From: Aquipseudomonas alcaligenes NBRC 14159
GTDB lineage: Bacteria > Pseudomonadota > Gammaproteobacteria > Pseudomonadales > Pseudomonadaceae
Assembly (NCBI RefSeq): GCF_000467105.1
Contig: NZ_BATI01000010.1
Coordinates: 122,153-186,152, forward strand
DNA: 64,000 bases
Direction of reading: 5' to 3'
Made by a program: the position numbers and the translations under genes. The first letter of the stretch is position 1; each line of letters opens with the position of its first letter. Positions 19,935 through 31,129 of this stretch are shown here, piece after piece. The notes under the pieces were generated by a model. That model saw nothing but the letters and a program-made list of their open reading frames with translations, was not told where the DNA came from and searched no databases.

Positions 19935-21388
19935 TGCTGATCATTCCCGCCGAGCATCCGCTGGACTGGAAGCGCCCCCCCGTCATCACCCTGCTGCTGA
20001 TCCTGCTCAACACCCTGATCTACTTCGGTTACCAGGGCGGTGACGAAGAACGTCGCGAGCAGGCCGTGCAGGCCTACCTGGACAGTGGCCTGCTGAGCCG
20101 TGAGCGCCCGTTGTTCGTCGACGACCTGGTCCGCCGTGACCGGCTCGAGGCAGACGAACGCGACTACGTCGACGGCATGCGCCGCCAGGACCTGGCGTCC
20201 GCGATACTGCACGACCTGCAGTTCGAGCAACGCCTGCACCAGAGCCCCGAATACCAGGCCGACCCGGCCTGGCAACAGGCTCGTGGCCGGGCCGAAGCGC
20301 TGCGTGACCGGCTCAGCACCTTCCGCTTCGGCTTCATCCCGGCCCGTTTCAGCATCGAAGGGCTGTTCGGTGCCATGTTCCTGCACGGCAGCTTCGACCA
20401 CCTGCTGGGCAACATGCTGTTCCTGTTCATCTTCGGCTTCGCCCTGGAAATCGCGCTGGGCCGCTGGGTCTATCTGGGCTTGTACCTGCTCAGCGGCTTG
20501 GCTTCGCACCTGCTGTGGTGGGCACTGGACCCGGTATGGGTGACAGGCGTGGGCGCCTCCGGGGCGATCTCCGGGTTGATGGGCATGTACATCGGCGTAT
20601 ACGGCCTGCGCAAGATCAACTTCTTCTACTGGCTGGGCCCGCTGATCGGCTATTTCAAGGCACCGGCGCTATGGGTGCTGCCGGTGTGGATGGGCAAGGA
20701 ACTCTACGGCCTGCTGGCATCGGACGATCACATCAACTACTACGCCCACCTTGGCGGCCTCGGGGCCGGCTTCCTCGCCGTATGGCTGGCGCGCCTGTCC
20801 GGACGCCTGCGGATGGACGAAGACTACCTGCACAAGGTGGACCCGGACGCGCCCTTCAAGCGCGAACTGGCAGCACTCGACCAGTTGATCGCCCAGTTCG
20901 ACCTGGCCCAGGCGGCCAAGCGCGGACCGGACCTGCTGAACCGCTACCCCGGCCGCCTGCCCCTGCTGGAGCGCCTCTATGCCATCGCCAGCGGACGCCA
21001 GGACCGCGCCCTGCTGAGTGCGCTACTGAAGCAGCTGTTTGCCCTGCCCGACAGCCCGGAGCGCCTGCTCCTGCTCAAGCGCCTTGCCGATGACAGCGCG
21101 GCCGATGAGCAGTCGCTGCTGCGCCATGCGGCTGTACAACTGCACCTGCTGCCGCCGCTGATCCGTGCTGGCGAGGGCCAGCGTGCACTGGCCTGCTGGC
21201 GTCGCCTGAGCCAGGCGAACCCAAGCCCGACCCAGCTGCCGGGGCTGACCCTGCAGCTGGCCAGACTGCTTGGGCAGGGACGGGACCTGCGCGGCATCGG
21301 CGAGCTCACCCGCTTCCTGCACAGCCGCTATCCGGAAGCCGAGCAGACCCGCCAGCTGGCCCTGCTGCAGCAGCACCTGGCGCGCTGA
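19934..21388 (+). CDS. Rhomboid-family intramembrane serine protease
   Basis: A 484-residue membrane protein. The rhomboid signature is complete: HGSFDHLLGN (His151, His156, Asn160), the nucleophile Ser209 in VGASG, and the partner His272 in YYAHLGGLGAGF. A hydrophobic helix near residues 16-34 precedes a soluble insert of about 95 residues before the core. The C-terminal 190 residues are soluble, helical and may be TPR-like. The start overlaps the stop of DUF2845 copy 3. Substrates are unknown; the coupled secreted proteins are worth testing as partners. Confidence 0.88.
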   Translation: MLIIPAEHPLDWKRPPVITLLLILLNTLIYFGYQGGDEERREQAVQAYLDSGLLSRERPLFVDDLVRRDRLEADERDYVDGMRRQDLASAILHDLQFEQRLHQSPEYQADPAWQQARGRAEALRDRLSTFRFGFIPARFSIEGLFGAMFLHGSFDHLLGNMLFLFIFGFALEIALGRWVYLGLYLLSGLASHLLWWALDPVWVTGVGASGAISGLMGMYIGVYGLRKINFFYWLGPLIGYFKAPALWVLPVWMGKELYGLLASDDHINYYAHLGGLGAGFLAVWLARLSGRLRMDEDYLHKVDPDAPFKRELAALDQLIAQFDLAQAAKRGPDLLNRYPGRLPLLERLYAIASGRQDRALLSALLKQLFALPDSPERLLLLKRLADDSAADEQSLLRHAAVQLHLLPPLIRAGEGQRALACWRRLSQANPSPTQLPGLTLQLARLLGQGRDLRGIGELTRFLHSRYPEAEQTRQLALLQQHLAR

Positions 21389-21389
21389 T

Positions 21390-22805
21390 TCAGGCCTGCG
21401 CCGCCAGGCGGCGCAGGGTCTCCTCGAGGCTGGCCACTTCGCCCAGCAGCGGCGATTGCGGGTATCGGGCGCGGATGTAAGCCAGCAGCTTCTGCGCCGT
21501 CTCCACCTGCCCCAGGCCCTCGGCAAAGCCACGGGCGGCCAGCAGGTAGGCGCGCGGGATGTGCGGGTAGTCCGGGAAGCGCTGATGCAGGTTGCGCAAC
21601 AGGCTCAGCCCTTCGCGGGTCTTGTGGCGCTGCAGCAGGGCCTCGGCAAGCCGCTCGCAGACCAGCGCATCCTCGGGCAGATAGTCCGCCTTGAACTGGC
21701 GCGCGTTGAGCAGCGCAAAGGCGCCCTGCGCCGGATTCAGCCGCGCCGCCAGCGGCAGGTAGTGTTCGAGATGGCGCAGGCAGCGCTCGCGAGCGCCGAG
21801 GCCGAACAGCAGCTGGTGGAAGCGCTCGTTGAGCTTGAGATCGTTGGGCGCCACGTCCAGAGCCTTGGCCAGCACCTCCAGCGCCTGCGCGCTCTGCCCT
21901 TCCTTGACGCGCACCTCGGCGTCGGCCAGGGCGCGGCGGCGGCGGTACTCTTCGGCGGGAACGCCCCGCGGCGCCGATTCATCCACCGCCACGTAACCCA
22001 GCGCGCCCTGATACTGGAACACGGCATAGCCCATCATGGCGCACATCACCACACTGAAGTAGCCGAACAGCAGCGCCGCGATGGGCATCAGCACCACCCG
22101 CGGCAGGCCGCTGGAGAGCATGTAGACCACCGCGTCCGGCGACTGCCAGAGAATGAACAGGAATACCCAGAGGATCAGATAACGCCAGCCCATCGCCTTG
22201 ATCACCGCACCGACCTGGTCGGGGCTGAGCGCGGCGCTGAGCGTCTTGTCCAGGGCCAGGCGAATGATGCTGGCCGGAATCAGCAGCTGCACCCCCAGCG
22301 TCGCCGCCCAGAACAGCGCCTCGCTGTCGAAGTCGGCCGCCAGCCAGACCACGGCGAAGGCGATGAAGAAGATCACCAGCAGACGCCAGAACAGGCTGAA
22401 GCCCTCACCATCGAAGGCGCCCTGCAGCGCCGGAGCCTCGCGCACACCCTGGCTGGAGCTCTCGATCACACTTTGCAGGTATTTGGTGGCGACGCAGAAC
22501 AGCGCCAGCCACAGCAGTTTCCAGGCCGGCATGAACAGGCTGGCCAGGCACAGTGCCGCCGCAAACAGCAGCGGCCCCGGCTGCAGGCCATAGCGGAAGA
22601 ACAGCGGAATGCGCTGCCAGAACGGCTGCGCGGTATTGGCCGCACCGAGGAACTGCAGTTTGCCGGCACACAGTGGGCACTGCGGCTCCAGCTCAGGGGC
22701 ATCGGCGTTGAGCGGAATGCAGCAATCCCCGAAGTCGCGCTGGCACGGCGAACAGTGCCAGGTAGCGGGTTGTGCGGGGTGGTAACGGCAGTAGGTGATT
22801 TCCAT
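21390..22805 (-). CDS. Zinc-finger, multi-pass membrane and TPR protein, unknown function
   Basis: A 471-residue protein starting MEITYCRYHPAQPATWHC, with a B-box-like zinc-binding N-terminus (CRYH, CSPC, DCC, CPLC within the first 55 residues). About seven hydrophobic segments follow between residues 70 and 290, and the last 170 residues are helical TPR-like repeats. AAGGA nine bases upstream supports the start at 22805. It converges tail to tail with the rhomboid gene with almost no gap. I do not recognise a named function; the layout suggests a membrane-bound scaffold or adaptor. Confidence 0.75.
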   Translation of the reverse strand: MEITYCRYHPAQPATWHCSPCQRDFGDCCIPLNADAPELEPQCPLCAGKLQFLGAANTAQPFWQRIPLFFRYGLQPGPLLFAAALCLASLFMPAWKLLWLALFCVATKYLQSVIESSSQGVREAPALQGAFDGEGFSLFWRLLVIFFIAFAVVWLAADFDSEALFWAATLGVQLLIPASIIRLALDKTLSAALSPDQVGAVIKAMGWRYLILWVFLFILWQSPDAVVYMLSSGLPRVVLMPIAALLFGYFSVVMCAMMGYAVFQYQGALGYVAVDESAPRGVPAEEYRRRRALADAEVRVKEGQSAQALEVLAKALDVAPNDLKLNERFHQLLFGLGARERCLRHLEHYLPLAARLNPAQGAFALLNARQFKADYLPEDALVCERLAEALLQRHKTREGLSLLRNLHQRFPDYPHIPRAYLLAARGFAEGLGQVETAQKLLAYIRARYPQSPLLGEVASLEETLRRLAAQA

Positions 22806-22863
22806 CGCCAGACGTCCTTGTTGGGTACTGCGGAGCGCGCCATTGTCGGGGTAAACCGCAGGC

Positions 22864-22892
22864 AAAAAAAGAGGGCCCCAGCAGGGGCCCTC
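22864..22892 (-). terminator. Terminator after pnp
   Basis: On the minus strand GAGGGCCCC and GGGGCCCTC (22892-22871) form a 9-bp stem followed by seven T (bases 22870-22864). Confidence 0.9.
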
Positions 22893-22940
22893 TTTCTTGC
22901 ACAACCAGGCTGAGGGGCTGCCGAGCAGCCCCCAAAAGGC

Positions 22941-25046
22941 TTAGACGCCCGAGGCCTTGGCAGCAGCAACGTCCTTGATCGACAGCTTGATGCGGCCGCG
23001 GTTGTCCACGTCCAGTACCAGCACTTCGACTTCCTGGCCTTCTTTCAGCACGTCGGTGACTTTCTCGACGCGCTGATCGCTCAGCATCGAGATGTGCACC
23101 AGACCGTCCTTGCCCGGCAGGATGTTGACGAAGGCGCCGAAGTCGACGATGCGCTCGACCTTGCCGACGTAGATCTTGCCGATCTCGGCCTCGGCGGTGA
23201 TGCCCAGAACGCGCTGACGCGCGGCCTCGGCAGCTTCCTTGGTCTCGCCGAAGATCTTGATCGAGCCGTCGTCTTCGATATCGATCGAGGCCTTGGTCTC
23301 TTCGCAGATGGCACGGATAGTAGCGCCGCCCTTGCCGATCACGTCGCGGATCTTGTCCTGGTCGATCTTCATGGCCAGCATGGTCGGAGCGTTGGCCGAC
23401 AGCTCGCTGCGCGACTGGGAGATGACCTGGTTCATCTGGCCGAGGATGTTCAGACGGGCTTCCAGAGCCTGACCCAGGGCGATCTCCATGATCTCCTCGG
23501 TGATGCCCTGGATCTTGATGTCCATCTGCAGCGCGGTGACGCCATTGGCGGTACCGGCCACCTTGAAGTCCATGTCGCCCAGGTGGTCTTCGTCACCCAG
23601 GATGTCGGTCAGTACGGCGAACTTGTCACCTTCCTTGACCAGACCCATGGCGATACCGGCCACCGGCGCCTTCATCGGCACACCAGCGTCCATCAGGGCC
23701 AGGGAAGCGCCGCACACGGAAGCCATGGAGGACGAACCGTTGGACTCGGTGATCTCCGAGACGATACGGATGGTGTACGGGAAGTCGTCGTTGCTCGGCA
23801 GCATGGCGGCAACGCCACGACGGGCCAGGCGACCATGGCCGATTTCGCGGCGGCCGGTGGCACCCATGCGACCACATTCGCCGACCGAGTAGGGCGGGAA
23901 GTTGTAGTGCAGCATGAAGGGGTCTTTCTTCTCGCCTTCCAGGGTGTCGAGCAGCTGCGCGTCACGGGCGGTGCCGAGGGTGGCAACCACCAGGGCCTGG
24001 GTTTCGCCACGGGTGAACAGCGCCGAACCATGGGTCTTGTCGAGCACACCGACTTCGATGTTCAGACCGCGCACGGTGCGGGTATCACGACCGTCGATAC
24101 GCGGCTTGCCGTCAACGATGTTCTGGCGCACGGTGCGGTACTCGATCAGACCGAAAGCGTCTTTGACTTCACCGGCGGACGGCTGGCCTTCTTCGCCGGA
24201 GAACTTGGCGACGACCTGGTCGCGCAGCTCGTCCAGACGGTTGTAGCGGTCCTGCTTGATGGTGATGGTGTAGGCCTGGGAGATGGCTTCGCCGAACTCG
24301 GCCTTGATGGCGTTGAGCAGAGCGGTGTTCTCGGCCGGGGCAGTCCAGTTCCAGCGCGGCTTGCCGGCTTCGGCAGCCAGCTCGCCAACGGCCTTGATCA
24401 CGGCCTGGAACTCTTCATGGGCGAACAGCACGGCACCCAGCATCTGGTCTTCGGTCAGCTCTTTGGCTTCGGATTCGACCATCAGTACGGCGTCTTTGGT
24501 ACCGGCCACGACCATGTCCAGGCTGGAAGCCTTGAGCTGCTCGTAGGTCGGGTTCAGCAGGTAGCCGGTTTCGGGGTGGAAGGCCACGCGCGCGGCGCCG
24601 ATCGGGCCGTCGAACGGGATGCCGGAGACGGCCAGGGCGGCCGAGGTGCCGATCATGGCGGCGATGTCCGGATCGGTCTTCTTGCTGGTCGAAACCACGG
24701 TGCAGATGACCTGCACTTCGTTGAGGAAGCCTTCCGGGAACAGCGGGCGGATCGGACGGTCGATCAGGCGCGAGGTCAGGGTCTCTTTCTCGGAAGGACG
24801 CGCTTCACGCTTGAAGAAGCCACCCGGGATCTTGCCGGCAGCGTAGGTCTTTTCCTGGTAGTGCACGGACAGCGGGAAGAAGCCCTTGCCCGGGTCGGCC
24901 TGCTTTGCGCCAACCACGGTGCACAGCACGCTGACATCGTTGTCCACGGTAACCAGAACGGCACCGGAAGCCTGACGGGCAATGCGCCCGGTTTCGAGGG
25001 TGACGGTCGACTGACCGAACTGGAACTTTTTAATAACCGGAGTCAC
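22941..25046 (-). CDS. pnp: Polyribonucleotide nucleotidyltransferase
   Basis: PNPase degrades RNA 3' to 5' using phosphate and is part of the degradosome. With the GTG start at 25046 it has 701 residues, the Pseudomonas length. Two RNase PH domains are followed by a KH domain ([19 protein letters not shown]) and an S1 domain ([20 protein letters not shown]). A good ribosome binding site (GAGAAGGAAAAT) precedes the GTG. It lies downstream of rpsO with a 216-base leader holding a large inverted repeat, reminiscent of the RNase III-cut leader in E. coli. Confidence 0.97.
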   Translation of the reverse strand: MTPVIKKFQFGQSTVTLETGRIARQASGAVLVTVDNDVSVLCTVVGAKQADPGKGFFPLSVHYQEKTYAAGKIPGGFFKREARPSEKETLTSRLIDRPIRPLFPEGFLNEVQVICTVVSTSKKTDPDIAAMIGTSAALAVSGIPFDGPIGAARVAFHPETGYLLNPTYEQLKASSLDMVVAGTKDAVLMVESEAKELTEDQMLGAVLFAHEEFQAVIKAVGELAAEAGKPRWNWTAPAENTALLNAIKAEFGEAISQAYTITIKQDRYNRLDELRDQVVAKFSGEEGQPSAGEVKDAFGLIEYRTVRQNIVDGKPRIDGRDTRTVRGLNIEVGVLDKTHGSALFTRGETQALVVATLGTARDAQLLDTLEGEKKDPFMLHYNFPPYSVGECGRMGATGRREIGHGRLARRGVAAMLPSNDDFPYTIRIVSEITESNGSSSMASVCGASLALMDAGVPMKAPVAGIAMGLVKEGDKFAVLTDILGDEDHLGDMDFKVAGTANGVTALQMDIKIQGITEEIMEIALGQALEARLNILGQMNQVISQSRSELSANAPTMLAMKIDQDKIRDVIGKGGATIRAICEETKASIDIEDDGSIKIFGETKEAAEAARQRVLGITAEAEIGKIYVGKVERIVDFGAFVNILPGKDGLVHISMLSDQRVEKVTDVLKEGQEVEVLVLDVDNRGRIKLSIKDVAAAKASGV

Positions 25047-25180
25047 GGTATTTTCCTTCTCTTTGTTGCCTTGGGGGAAACTGCTGCAACAGGGGCCTGC
25101 TGCCCCTGAAACCTGTTCAGAACTCGGCTCGCCGGAACCGATTTTTGAACGGGTTTCAAATTCCGTTCTGTAGAAAGCCA

Positions 25181-25244
25181 GAAGCTGGAAGACCGAAGCC
25201 ACGGGCCGGTATCAACCGACCTGCGACTCCGAGCTTCCAGCTTC
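25181..25244 (-). repeat. Inverted repeat in the rpsO-pnp spacer
   Basis: GAAGCTGGAAG (25181-25191) and CTTCCAGCTTC (25234-25244) are exact 11-base complements around a 42-base loop. In the mRNA this would be a long hairpin before pnp and could serve RNase III processing, or may be a genus-specific repeat. Confidence 0.6.
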
Positions 25245-25262
25245 TCACTTCAGGTGTACGTC

Positions 25263-25532
25263 TTAGCGACGCAGACCCAGGCGACCGATGAGGGCGCTGT
25301 AACGACTGGTGTCCTTACCCTTCAGGTAGTCCAGCAGCTTGCGGCGCTGGTTAACCATGCGGATCAGACCACGACGGGAGTGGTGGTCTTTGCCGTTGGC
25401 CTTGAAGTGGTCCTGCAGCTTGTTGATGTTGGCGGTCAGCAGGGCAACCTGCACTTCCGGGCTACCGGTATCGCCTTCAGCTTGCTTGTAGTCGTTAACG
25501 ATCTGGGCTTTTTCTTCAACGCTCAGTGCCAT
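25263..25532 (-). CDS. rpsO: 30S ribosomal protein S15
   Basis: S15 binds 16S rRNA early in small-subunit assembly. The 89 residues begin [15 protein letters not shown] and include the family signature region [12 protein letters not shown] and [20 protein letters not shown]. The start at 25532 has a ribosome binding site (CAAGGAGCC) just upstream. It is placed between truB and pnp on the minus strand, the usual order, and is preceded by a 140-base spacer that likely holds its own promoter. Confidence 0.98.
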   Translation of the reverse strand: MALSVEEKAQIVNDYKQAEGDTGSPEVQVALLTANINKLQDHFKANGKDHHSRRGLIRMVNQRRKLLDYLKGKDTSRYSALIGRLGLRR

Positions 25533-25672
25533 GATGGGCTCCTTGAGTGAACAGGCCGGGAACCAGTCCCGTGTTTTAAAAAGAGGAATGACCATGCCTG
25601 CTGACAGCCACCCTCGTTCCGGTCATTCGACCGAATCGCTTGCCCGGGCCTGAGCCCCGGCCCCTACCCGCT

Positions 25673-26593
25673 CTAGAAGCTGGTAGAGATCAATCTTTTC
25701 GGCGCAATGCGCCCGTCATCGCTCACTTCACCGATACCGATGAAACGGCCGGTGTGGTCCTGCACCCTGACCATGCCGAACTTCGGCGCTTCCGGGGCAC
25801 GGACCGGCTGACCGTGCAGCCAGTAGTAGGCACTGTGCTCGGACAGCTGCAGCAGCGGCCAGTGTTCCAGGCCGCTGTCGGACGGCAGCAGGAACTGATC
25901 CAGCGCCTCGCTACCGCCCTCGGCGTGGGCCTTCTCCAGCGTTTCCAGGCTGATCGCCTGGGCCAGCAAGAAGGGACCGGCCTGGGTCCGACGCAGCTCG
26001 GCAACATGACCACCGCAGCCCAGTTCACGACCGATATCCTCGACCAGGGTGCGGATGTAGGTGCCTTTGCTGCAGGCCACGGACAGGCGCAGCTGCGCGT
26101 TGTCCAGAGCCAGTAACTCCAGGCGCGCGATATTAACAGATCGCGCCTCGCGCTCCACTACTTCGCCGGCACGCGCCAGCTTGTACAGCGGCTGGCCGTC
26201 CTTCTTCAGGGCCGAGTACATGGGCGGTATCTGTTTGATTTCGCCGCGAAAACGCGGCAACAGCGCCTCGATGTCATCCCGACCGACGGTCACCTCGCGG
26301 CGCTCCACGATTTCACCCTCGGCATCGCCGGTGGTGGTGGTCACGCCCAGCTGAGCAACGGTCTCGTAGCCCTTGTCGGCGTCCAGCAGGTACTGGGAGA
26401 ACTTGGTCGCCTCACCGAAGCACAGCGGCAGCACACCGGTGGCCAGCGGATCGAGGCTGCCGGTGTGCCCGGCCTTCTCGGCGTTGAGCAGCCAGCGCAC
26501 CTTCTGCAGGGCCTGGTTGGAGCTCATGCCGCGCGGCTTGTCGAGAATCAGGATGCCGCTGACGTTGCGGCGGATGCGTTTCACCTGCGCCAC
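25673..26593 (-). CDS. truB: tRNA pseudouridine-55 synthase TruB
   Basis: TruB makes pseudouridine 55 in tRNA T-arms. It has 306 residues. The catalytic Asp is in [29 protein letters not shown] is the second family motif. It starts with GTG at 26593, two bases after the rbfA stop, so it is translationally coupled to rbfA. Confidence 0.97.
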   Translation of the reverse strand: MAQVKRIRRNVSGILILDKPRGMSSNQALQKVRWLLNAEKAGHTGSLDPLATGVLPLCFGEATKFSQYLLDADKGYETVAQLGVTTTTGDAEGEIVERREVTVGRDDIEALLPRFRGEIKQIPPMYSALKKDGQPLYKLARAGEVVEREARSVNIARLELLALDNAQLRLSVACSKGTYIRTLVEDIGRELGCGGHVAELRRTQAGPFLLAQAISLETLEKAHAEGGSEALDQFLLPSDSGLEHWPLLQLSEHSAYYWLHGQPVRAPEAPKFGMVRVQDHTGRFIGIGEVSDDGRIAPKRLISTSF

Positions 26594-26595
26594 GT

Positions 26596-26973
26596 TCAGT
26601 CGTCCTGATGCTTGCTGTCTTCGGAAATCGCACGCTCGATCAGCGCCGACAGGTGCGTACCACGAGTGATGCTCTCGTCGTAGTGGAAATGCAGCTGCGG
26701 CACGCTGCGCAGCTTCATCGCCTTGCCCAGCAGCATGCGCAGGTAGCCCGCCGCATCGTTGAGCACGCGGACGTTCTGCTGAATCTTCTCCACATCGTTC
26801 TCGCCCATCACGGTCACGAATACCTTGGCGTGGCCAACGTCGCGGCTGACCTCCACGGCAGTGATGGTGACGAAGCCCAGGCGCGGGTCCTTGACCTCGC
26901 GCGGAATCATCTGTGCCAGCTCGCGCTGGATCTGGTCGCCGATACGCTGGGTACGGCTATACACTTTTGCCAT
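26596..26973 (-). CDS. rbfA: Ribosome-binding factor A
   Basis: RbfA assists late maturation of the 30S subunit and cold adaptation. The 125-residue protein has the KH-like fold sequence with [14 protein letters not shown] near the start and [12 protein letters not shown] at the C-terminal end. It lies between infB and truB as in most gammaproteobacteria. A hairpin at 27023-27054 separates it from infB. Confidence 0.97.
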   Translation of the reverse strand: MAKVYSRTQRIGDQIQRELAQMIPREVKDPRLGFVTITAVEVSRDVGHAKVFVTVMGENDVEKIQQNVRVLNDAAGYLRMLLGKAMKLRSVPQLHFHYDESITRGTHLSALIERAISEDSKHQDD

Positions 26974-27022
26974 TTCTTCCTACCTCGCCCGCCGCCACTG
27001 ACAGCAGGTTCACAAGCGGCAA

Positions 27023-27054
27023 ACGCCCGGCCGCGCTGATGCGGGGCCGGGCGT
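27023..27054 (-). terminator. Hairpin between infB and rbfA
   Basis: ACGCCCGGCC (27023-27032) pairs with GGCCGGGCGT (27045-27054). On the minus strand only three T follow, so it is more likely a partial terminator or a 3' stabiliser than a full stop. Confidence 0.45.
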
Positions 27055-27074
27055 CCGGTGTTGCGGGCCGTCCC

Positions 27075-29573
27075 TTACAGGGTACGCGCCACCTGGACCT
27101 TCTCGAACACTTCGATCTTGTCCCCGACCTTGACGTCGTTGTAGCTCTTCACGGCGATACCGCACTCCATGCCGTTACGCACTTCGGCGACGTCGTCCTT
27201 GAAGCGACGCAGGGATTCCAGCTCGCCCTCGAAGATCACCACGTCGTCGCGCAGTACGCGAATCGGACGGTTCCGGTGAACGGTACCTTCAATCACCATA
27301 CAGCCGGCGACGGCGCCGAACTTCGGCGAACGGAATACGTCACGCACTTCGGCGGTGCCCAGGATGTTCTCGCGAACATCGCTGCCGAGCATGCCGGTCA
27401 GGGCCTTCTTGACGTCTTCGATGATGTCGTAGATCACGTTGTAGTAACGCATGTCCAGGCCTTCGGCCTCGACGATCTTGCGCGCGCCGGCATCGGCACG
27501 CACGTTGAAGCCGAACAGCACGGCGTTGGAGGCCAGCGCCAGGTTGGCATCGGACTCGGTGATACCACCGACGCCGCCACCGACCACACGCACCTGCACT
27601 TCGTCGTTGCCCAGGCCGCTGAGCGAGCCCTGCAGCGCTTCCAGAGAACCACGCACGTCGGCCTTGAGGACGATGTTGAGGGTCTTCTTCTCTTCTTGGC
27701 CCATGTTCTCGAAGATGTTTTCCAGCTTGCCGGCGTGAGCACGGGCCAGCTTCACTTCGCGGAACTTGCCCTGACGGAACAGCGCGACTTCGCGGGCCTT
27801 CTTCTCGTCGGCAACCACGGTCATCTCGTCACCGGCATCCGGCGTACCGTCCAGGCCGAGGATCTCGACCGGAATCGACGGACCGGCTTCCTTGATGGCC
27901 TTGCCGTTCTCGTCGAGCATGGCACGCACGCGGCCGTAGTTGACGCCGACCAGGACCATGTCGCCCTGACGCAGGGTACCGTCCTGAACCAGCACGGTGG
28001 CCACCGGACCGCGGCCCTTGTCCAGGCGCGACTCGACCACGACACCACGGCCCGGGGCCGACGGCGTGGCGGTGAGCTCGAGCACTTCGGCCTGCAGCAG
28101 CACGGCTTCCAGCAGTTCGTCGACACCGGTACCGGCCTTGGCCGAGACGCCGACGAACGGAGCGTCGCCGCCCCACTCTTCCGGAATCACATCCAGCGCG
28201 GCCAGGCCGTTCTTGATGTTGTCCGGGTTGGCATCCGGCTTGTCCATCTTGTTGATCGCGACCACGATCGGCACGCCAGCCGCTTTCGCGTGCTGTACGG
28301 CTTCCTGGGTCTGCGGCATCACGCCGTCGTCCGCTGCCACCACCAGGATGACGATGTCGGTGGCCTTGGCACCACGAGCACGCATCTGGGTGAACGCAGC
28401 GTGGCCGGGCGTATCGAGGAAGGTGACCATGCCGCGATCGGTTTCCACGTGGTAGGCACCGATGTGCTGGGTGATGCCACCCGCTTCACCAGCGGCCACC
28501 TTGGCGCGACGGATGTAGTCGAGCAGCGAGGTCTTGCCGTGGTCGACGTGGCCCATCACGGTCACTACCGGCGCACGGGAGAAGGCCTCACCTTCGTATT
28601 TCAGCGACTCGGCCAGCTGCTCTTCGAGCGCGTTCTCGCTGACCAGCTTGACCTTGTGGCCCATTTCCTCGGCGACCAGCTGCGCGGTCTCCTGGTCCAG
28701 AACCTGGTTGATGGTCACCGGGGTGCCCATCTTGAACATGAACTTGACCACCTCGGCGCCCTTGACCGACATCTGGGCGGCCAGGTCGGCAACGGTAATG
28801 GTCTCGCCGATCGCTACTTCGCGCACAATAGGTCCTGTCGGGCTCTGGAACCCGTGCTGATTACGCTTCTTCGGCTTCATCCGGCCGCCACGACCGCGAC
28901 GGAAGTCATCGACTTCTTCGTCGGTGCTGCGCGGTGCAACGCGCGGTGTCGGCGCCTTGTCCTTCGGCGCAGGACGATGCTGGGCATGCTTGCGATCACG
29001 ACGCTCGTCGTCATCGGTGCGCACCGGTTTGTCTTTCTCGGCGCGACGCAATTCTTCTTTCTTGCGCTCGGCAGCTACAGCCGCAGATACCGGCTCGGCG
29101 GCTGGAGCCGCGGCAGCCACTTCCGCAGCCGGAGCAACGGCCGCCAGGGCGGCAGCATCCTGCTGCTTGCGCGCTTCGGCCTCGGCCTGTTTGCGGGCCT
29201 CTTCCTCGGCCTTCAGGCGGGCTGCCTCTTCGGCGGCACGCTGCTCTTCCAGCTCGCGCTGCTTCTCGGCTTCGATCTCGTCAGGGCTGCGCTTGACGTA
29301 GGTCTTCTTCTTGCGCACTTCCACGCTGATGGTCTTGCTACCGGCGACCTTCAGGGTGGTGGTGGTCTTGCGCTGCAAGGTGATCTTGCGCGGCTCTTCC
29401 AGTTTCTCGCCGTGGCTGCTCTTCAGGTGAGCCAGCAGCGCCTGCTTTTCGTTGTCAGTTACCACTTGCTCGGCGCTGGTGTGCGGCAGACCTGCCTCAC
29501 GCATCTGCTGCAGCAGGCGCTCCACTGGTGTGTCGACCACTTGGGCCAGTTCTTTCACCGTGACTTGCGTCAT
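27075..29573 (-). CDS. infB: Translation initiation factor IF-2
   Basis: IF-2 is the GTPase that brings initiator tRNA to the 30S subunit; the gene for that tRNA lies just upstream. Length 832 residues. The IF2 N-terminal domain ([21 protein letters not shown]) is followed by a long charged Ala/Glu/Lys linker. The GTP-binding motifs are [11 protein letters not shown] near residue 340, DTPGHAAF and NKMDKP. It starts 27 bases after nusA, in the same operon. Confidence 0.98.
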   Translation of the reverse strand: MTQVTVKELAQVVDTPVERLLQQMREAGLPHTSAEQVVTDNEKQALLAHLKSSHGEKLEEPRKITLQRKTTTTLKVAGSKTISVEVRKKKTYVKRSPDEIEAEKQRELEEQRAAEEAARLKAEEEARKQAEAEARKQQDAAALAAVAPAAEVAAAAPAAEPVSAAVAAERKKEELRRAEKDKPVRTDDDERRDRKHAQHRPAPKDKAPTPRVAPRSTDEEVDDFRRGRGGRMKPKKRNQHGFQSPTGPIVREVAIGETITVADLAAQMSVKGAEVVKFMFKMGTPVTINQVLDQETAQLVAEEMGHKVKLVSENALEEQLAESLKYEGEAFSRAPVVTVMGHVDHGKTSLLDYIRRAKVAAGEAGGITQHIGAYHVETDRGMVTFLDTPGHAAFTQMRARGAKATDIVILVVAADDGVMPQTQEAVQHAKAAGVPIVVAINKMDKPDANPDNIKNGLAALDVIPEEWGGDAPFVGVSAKAGTGVDELLEAVLLQAEVLELTATPSAPGRGVVVESRLDKGRGPVATVLVQDGTLRQGDMVLVGVNYGRVRAMLDENGKAIKEAGPSIPVEILGLDGTPDAGDEMTVVADEKKAREVALFRQGKFREVKLARAHAGKLENIFENMGQEEKKTLNIVLKADVRGSLEALQGSLSGLGNDEVQVRVVGGGVGGITESDANLALASNAVLFGFNVRADAGARKIVEAEGLDMRYYNVIYDIIEDVKKALTGMLGSDVRENILGTAEVRDVFRSPKFGAVAGCMVIEGTVHRNRPIRVLRDDVVIFEGELESLRRFKDDVAEVRNGMECGIAVKSYNDVKVGDKIEVFEKVQVARTL

Positions 29574-29600
29574 GCATCTCTCTCCTCAGGCCGCAACCGC

Positions 29601-31082
29601 TTACTCGAACCAATGGGCTCGGGCGGCCATGATCAGCTTGCCGGCACGCTCTTGGTCCATGCCGTCGATGTCGAGCAGGTCGTCGATCGACTGCTCGGCC
29701 AGGTCTTCGCGATTCACCACGCCACGTACCGCCAGCTCGTGAGCCAGGGTCTTGTCCATGCCGTCCAGGGACAGCAGGTCTTCGGCGGGCTGGGCATCGG
29801 CCAGTTTCTCTTCGCTGGCGATGGCCTTGGTCAGCAGACGGTCCTTGGCGCGAGCGCGCAGCTCGTTGACGATGTCTTCGTCGAAACCATCGATGCTGAG
29901 CATCTCTTCCATCGGTACGTAGGCGATCTCTTCCAGGCTGGTGAAGCCCTCTTCGACCAGTACCTGGGCCAGTTCCTCGTCGACATCCAGCTCCTCGACG
30001 AAGCGCTGCAGAATGTCGCCGGTCTCGGCCTGCTGCTTGGCCTGGATATCGGCCTCGGTCATCACGTTGAGGGTCCAGCCGGTCAGCTGACTGGCCAGGC
30101 GCACGTTCTGGCCGCCACGACCGATGGCCTGCGCCAGGTTGTCCTCGGCCACGGCGATGTCCATGGCATGGGCATCTTCGTCGACGATGATCGCCGCCAC
30201 TTCGGCCGGAGCCATGGCATTGATCACGAACTGCGCGACGTTCTCGTCCCACAGCACGATGTCCACGCGCTCACCGCCGATCTCACCGGAGACAGCCTGA
30301 ACACGCGAGCCACGCATGCCGATGCAGGCACCCTGCGGGTCGATACGCTTGTCCTTGGAGCGCACGGCAATCTTGGCGCGCGAACCCGGGTCACGGGAGG
30401 CGGCCATCACTTCGATCAGGCCTTCGGCGATTTCCGGCACTTCGATAGTGAACAGCTCGATCAGCATCTGCGGCGCGGTGCGCGACAGGATCAGCTGCGG
30501 ACCACGGTTCTCGGTGCGGATTTCCTTGAGCAGTGCACGCACACGGGCACCGACGCGGAAAGTCTCACGCGGGATGATGTCTTCACGGGCCAGCAGCGCC
30601 TCAGCGTTGTTGCCGAGATCGACGATCACGCTGTCGCGGGTCACCTTCTTCACGGTACCGGAGATGATCTCGCCGACGCGTTCGCGATAGGCATCGACCA
30701 CTTGCGCGCGTTCAGCCTCGCGGACCTTCTGCACGATGACCTGCTTGGCGGTCTGCGCAGCGATGCGACCGAACTCGATCGACTCAACCGGCTCTTCGAT
30801 GAAGTCGCCGACCTTGGCACCGGCCTCGCGCTCCTGCGCCTGCTCGACGGTCAGCTGGGCGGCCGGGTTTTCCAGGTCGTCCTCGGCTACCACTTCCCAG
30901 CGACGGAAGGTTTCGTAGTTGCCGCTCTGGCGATTGATCGCCACGCGCAACTCGACTTCATCGTCAAAACGCTTCTTGGTCGCTGTCGCCAGAGCCAGCT
31001 CCAGCGCTTCGAAAATAACACTGGCCGGTACGCCCTTCTCGTTGGACACCGACTCTACAACCAGCAGTACTTCTTTACTCAT
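29601..31082 (-). CDS. nusA: Transcription termination/antitermination factor NusA
   Basis: NusA binds RNA polymerase and modulates pausing, termination and antitermination. With ATG 31082 ([18 protein letters not shown]) it has 493 residues. The N-terminal polymerase-binding domain, an S1 domain, two KH domains ([22 protein letters not shown] and [15 protein letters not shown]) and two C-terminal acidic repeats ([26 protein letters not shown]) are present. The operon is rimP-nusA-infB; paired terminators upstream make autoregulation by NusA plausible. Confidence 0.98.
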   Translation of the reverse strand: MSKEVLLVVESVSNEKGVPASVIFEALELALATATKKRFDDEVELRVAINRQSGNYETFRRWEVVAEDDLENPAAQLTVEQAQEREAGAKVGDFIEEPVESIEFGRIAAQTAKQVIVQKVREAERAQVVDAYRERVGEIISGTVKKVTRDSVIVDLGNNAEALLAREDIIPRETFRVGARVRALLKEIRTENRGPQLILSRTAPQMLIELFTIEVPEIAEGLIEVMAASRDPGSRAKIAVRSKDKRIDPQGACIGMRGSRVQAVSGEIGGERVDIVLWDENVAQFVINAMAPAEVAAIIVDEDAHAMDIAVAEDNLAQAIGRGGQNVRLASQLTGWTLNVMTEADIQAKQQAETGDILQRFVEELDVDEELAQVLVEEGFTSLEEIAYVPMEEMLSIDGFDEDIVNELRARAKDRLLTKAIASEEKLADAQPAEDLLSLDGMDKTLAHELAVRGVVNREDLAEQSIDDLLDIDGMDQERAGKLIMAARAHWFE

Positions 31083-31129
31083 CGTACGCCTCGCCTTTCG
31101 CAATCCATTGGATCCGCGGGATCCGCGTC

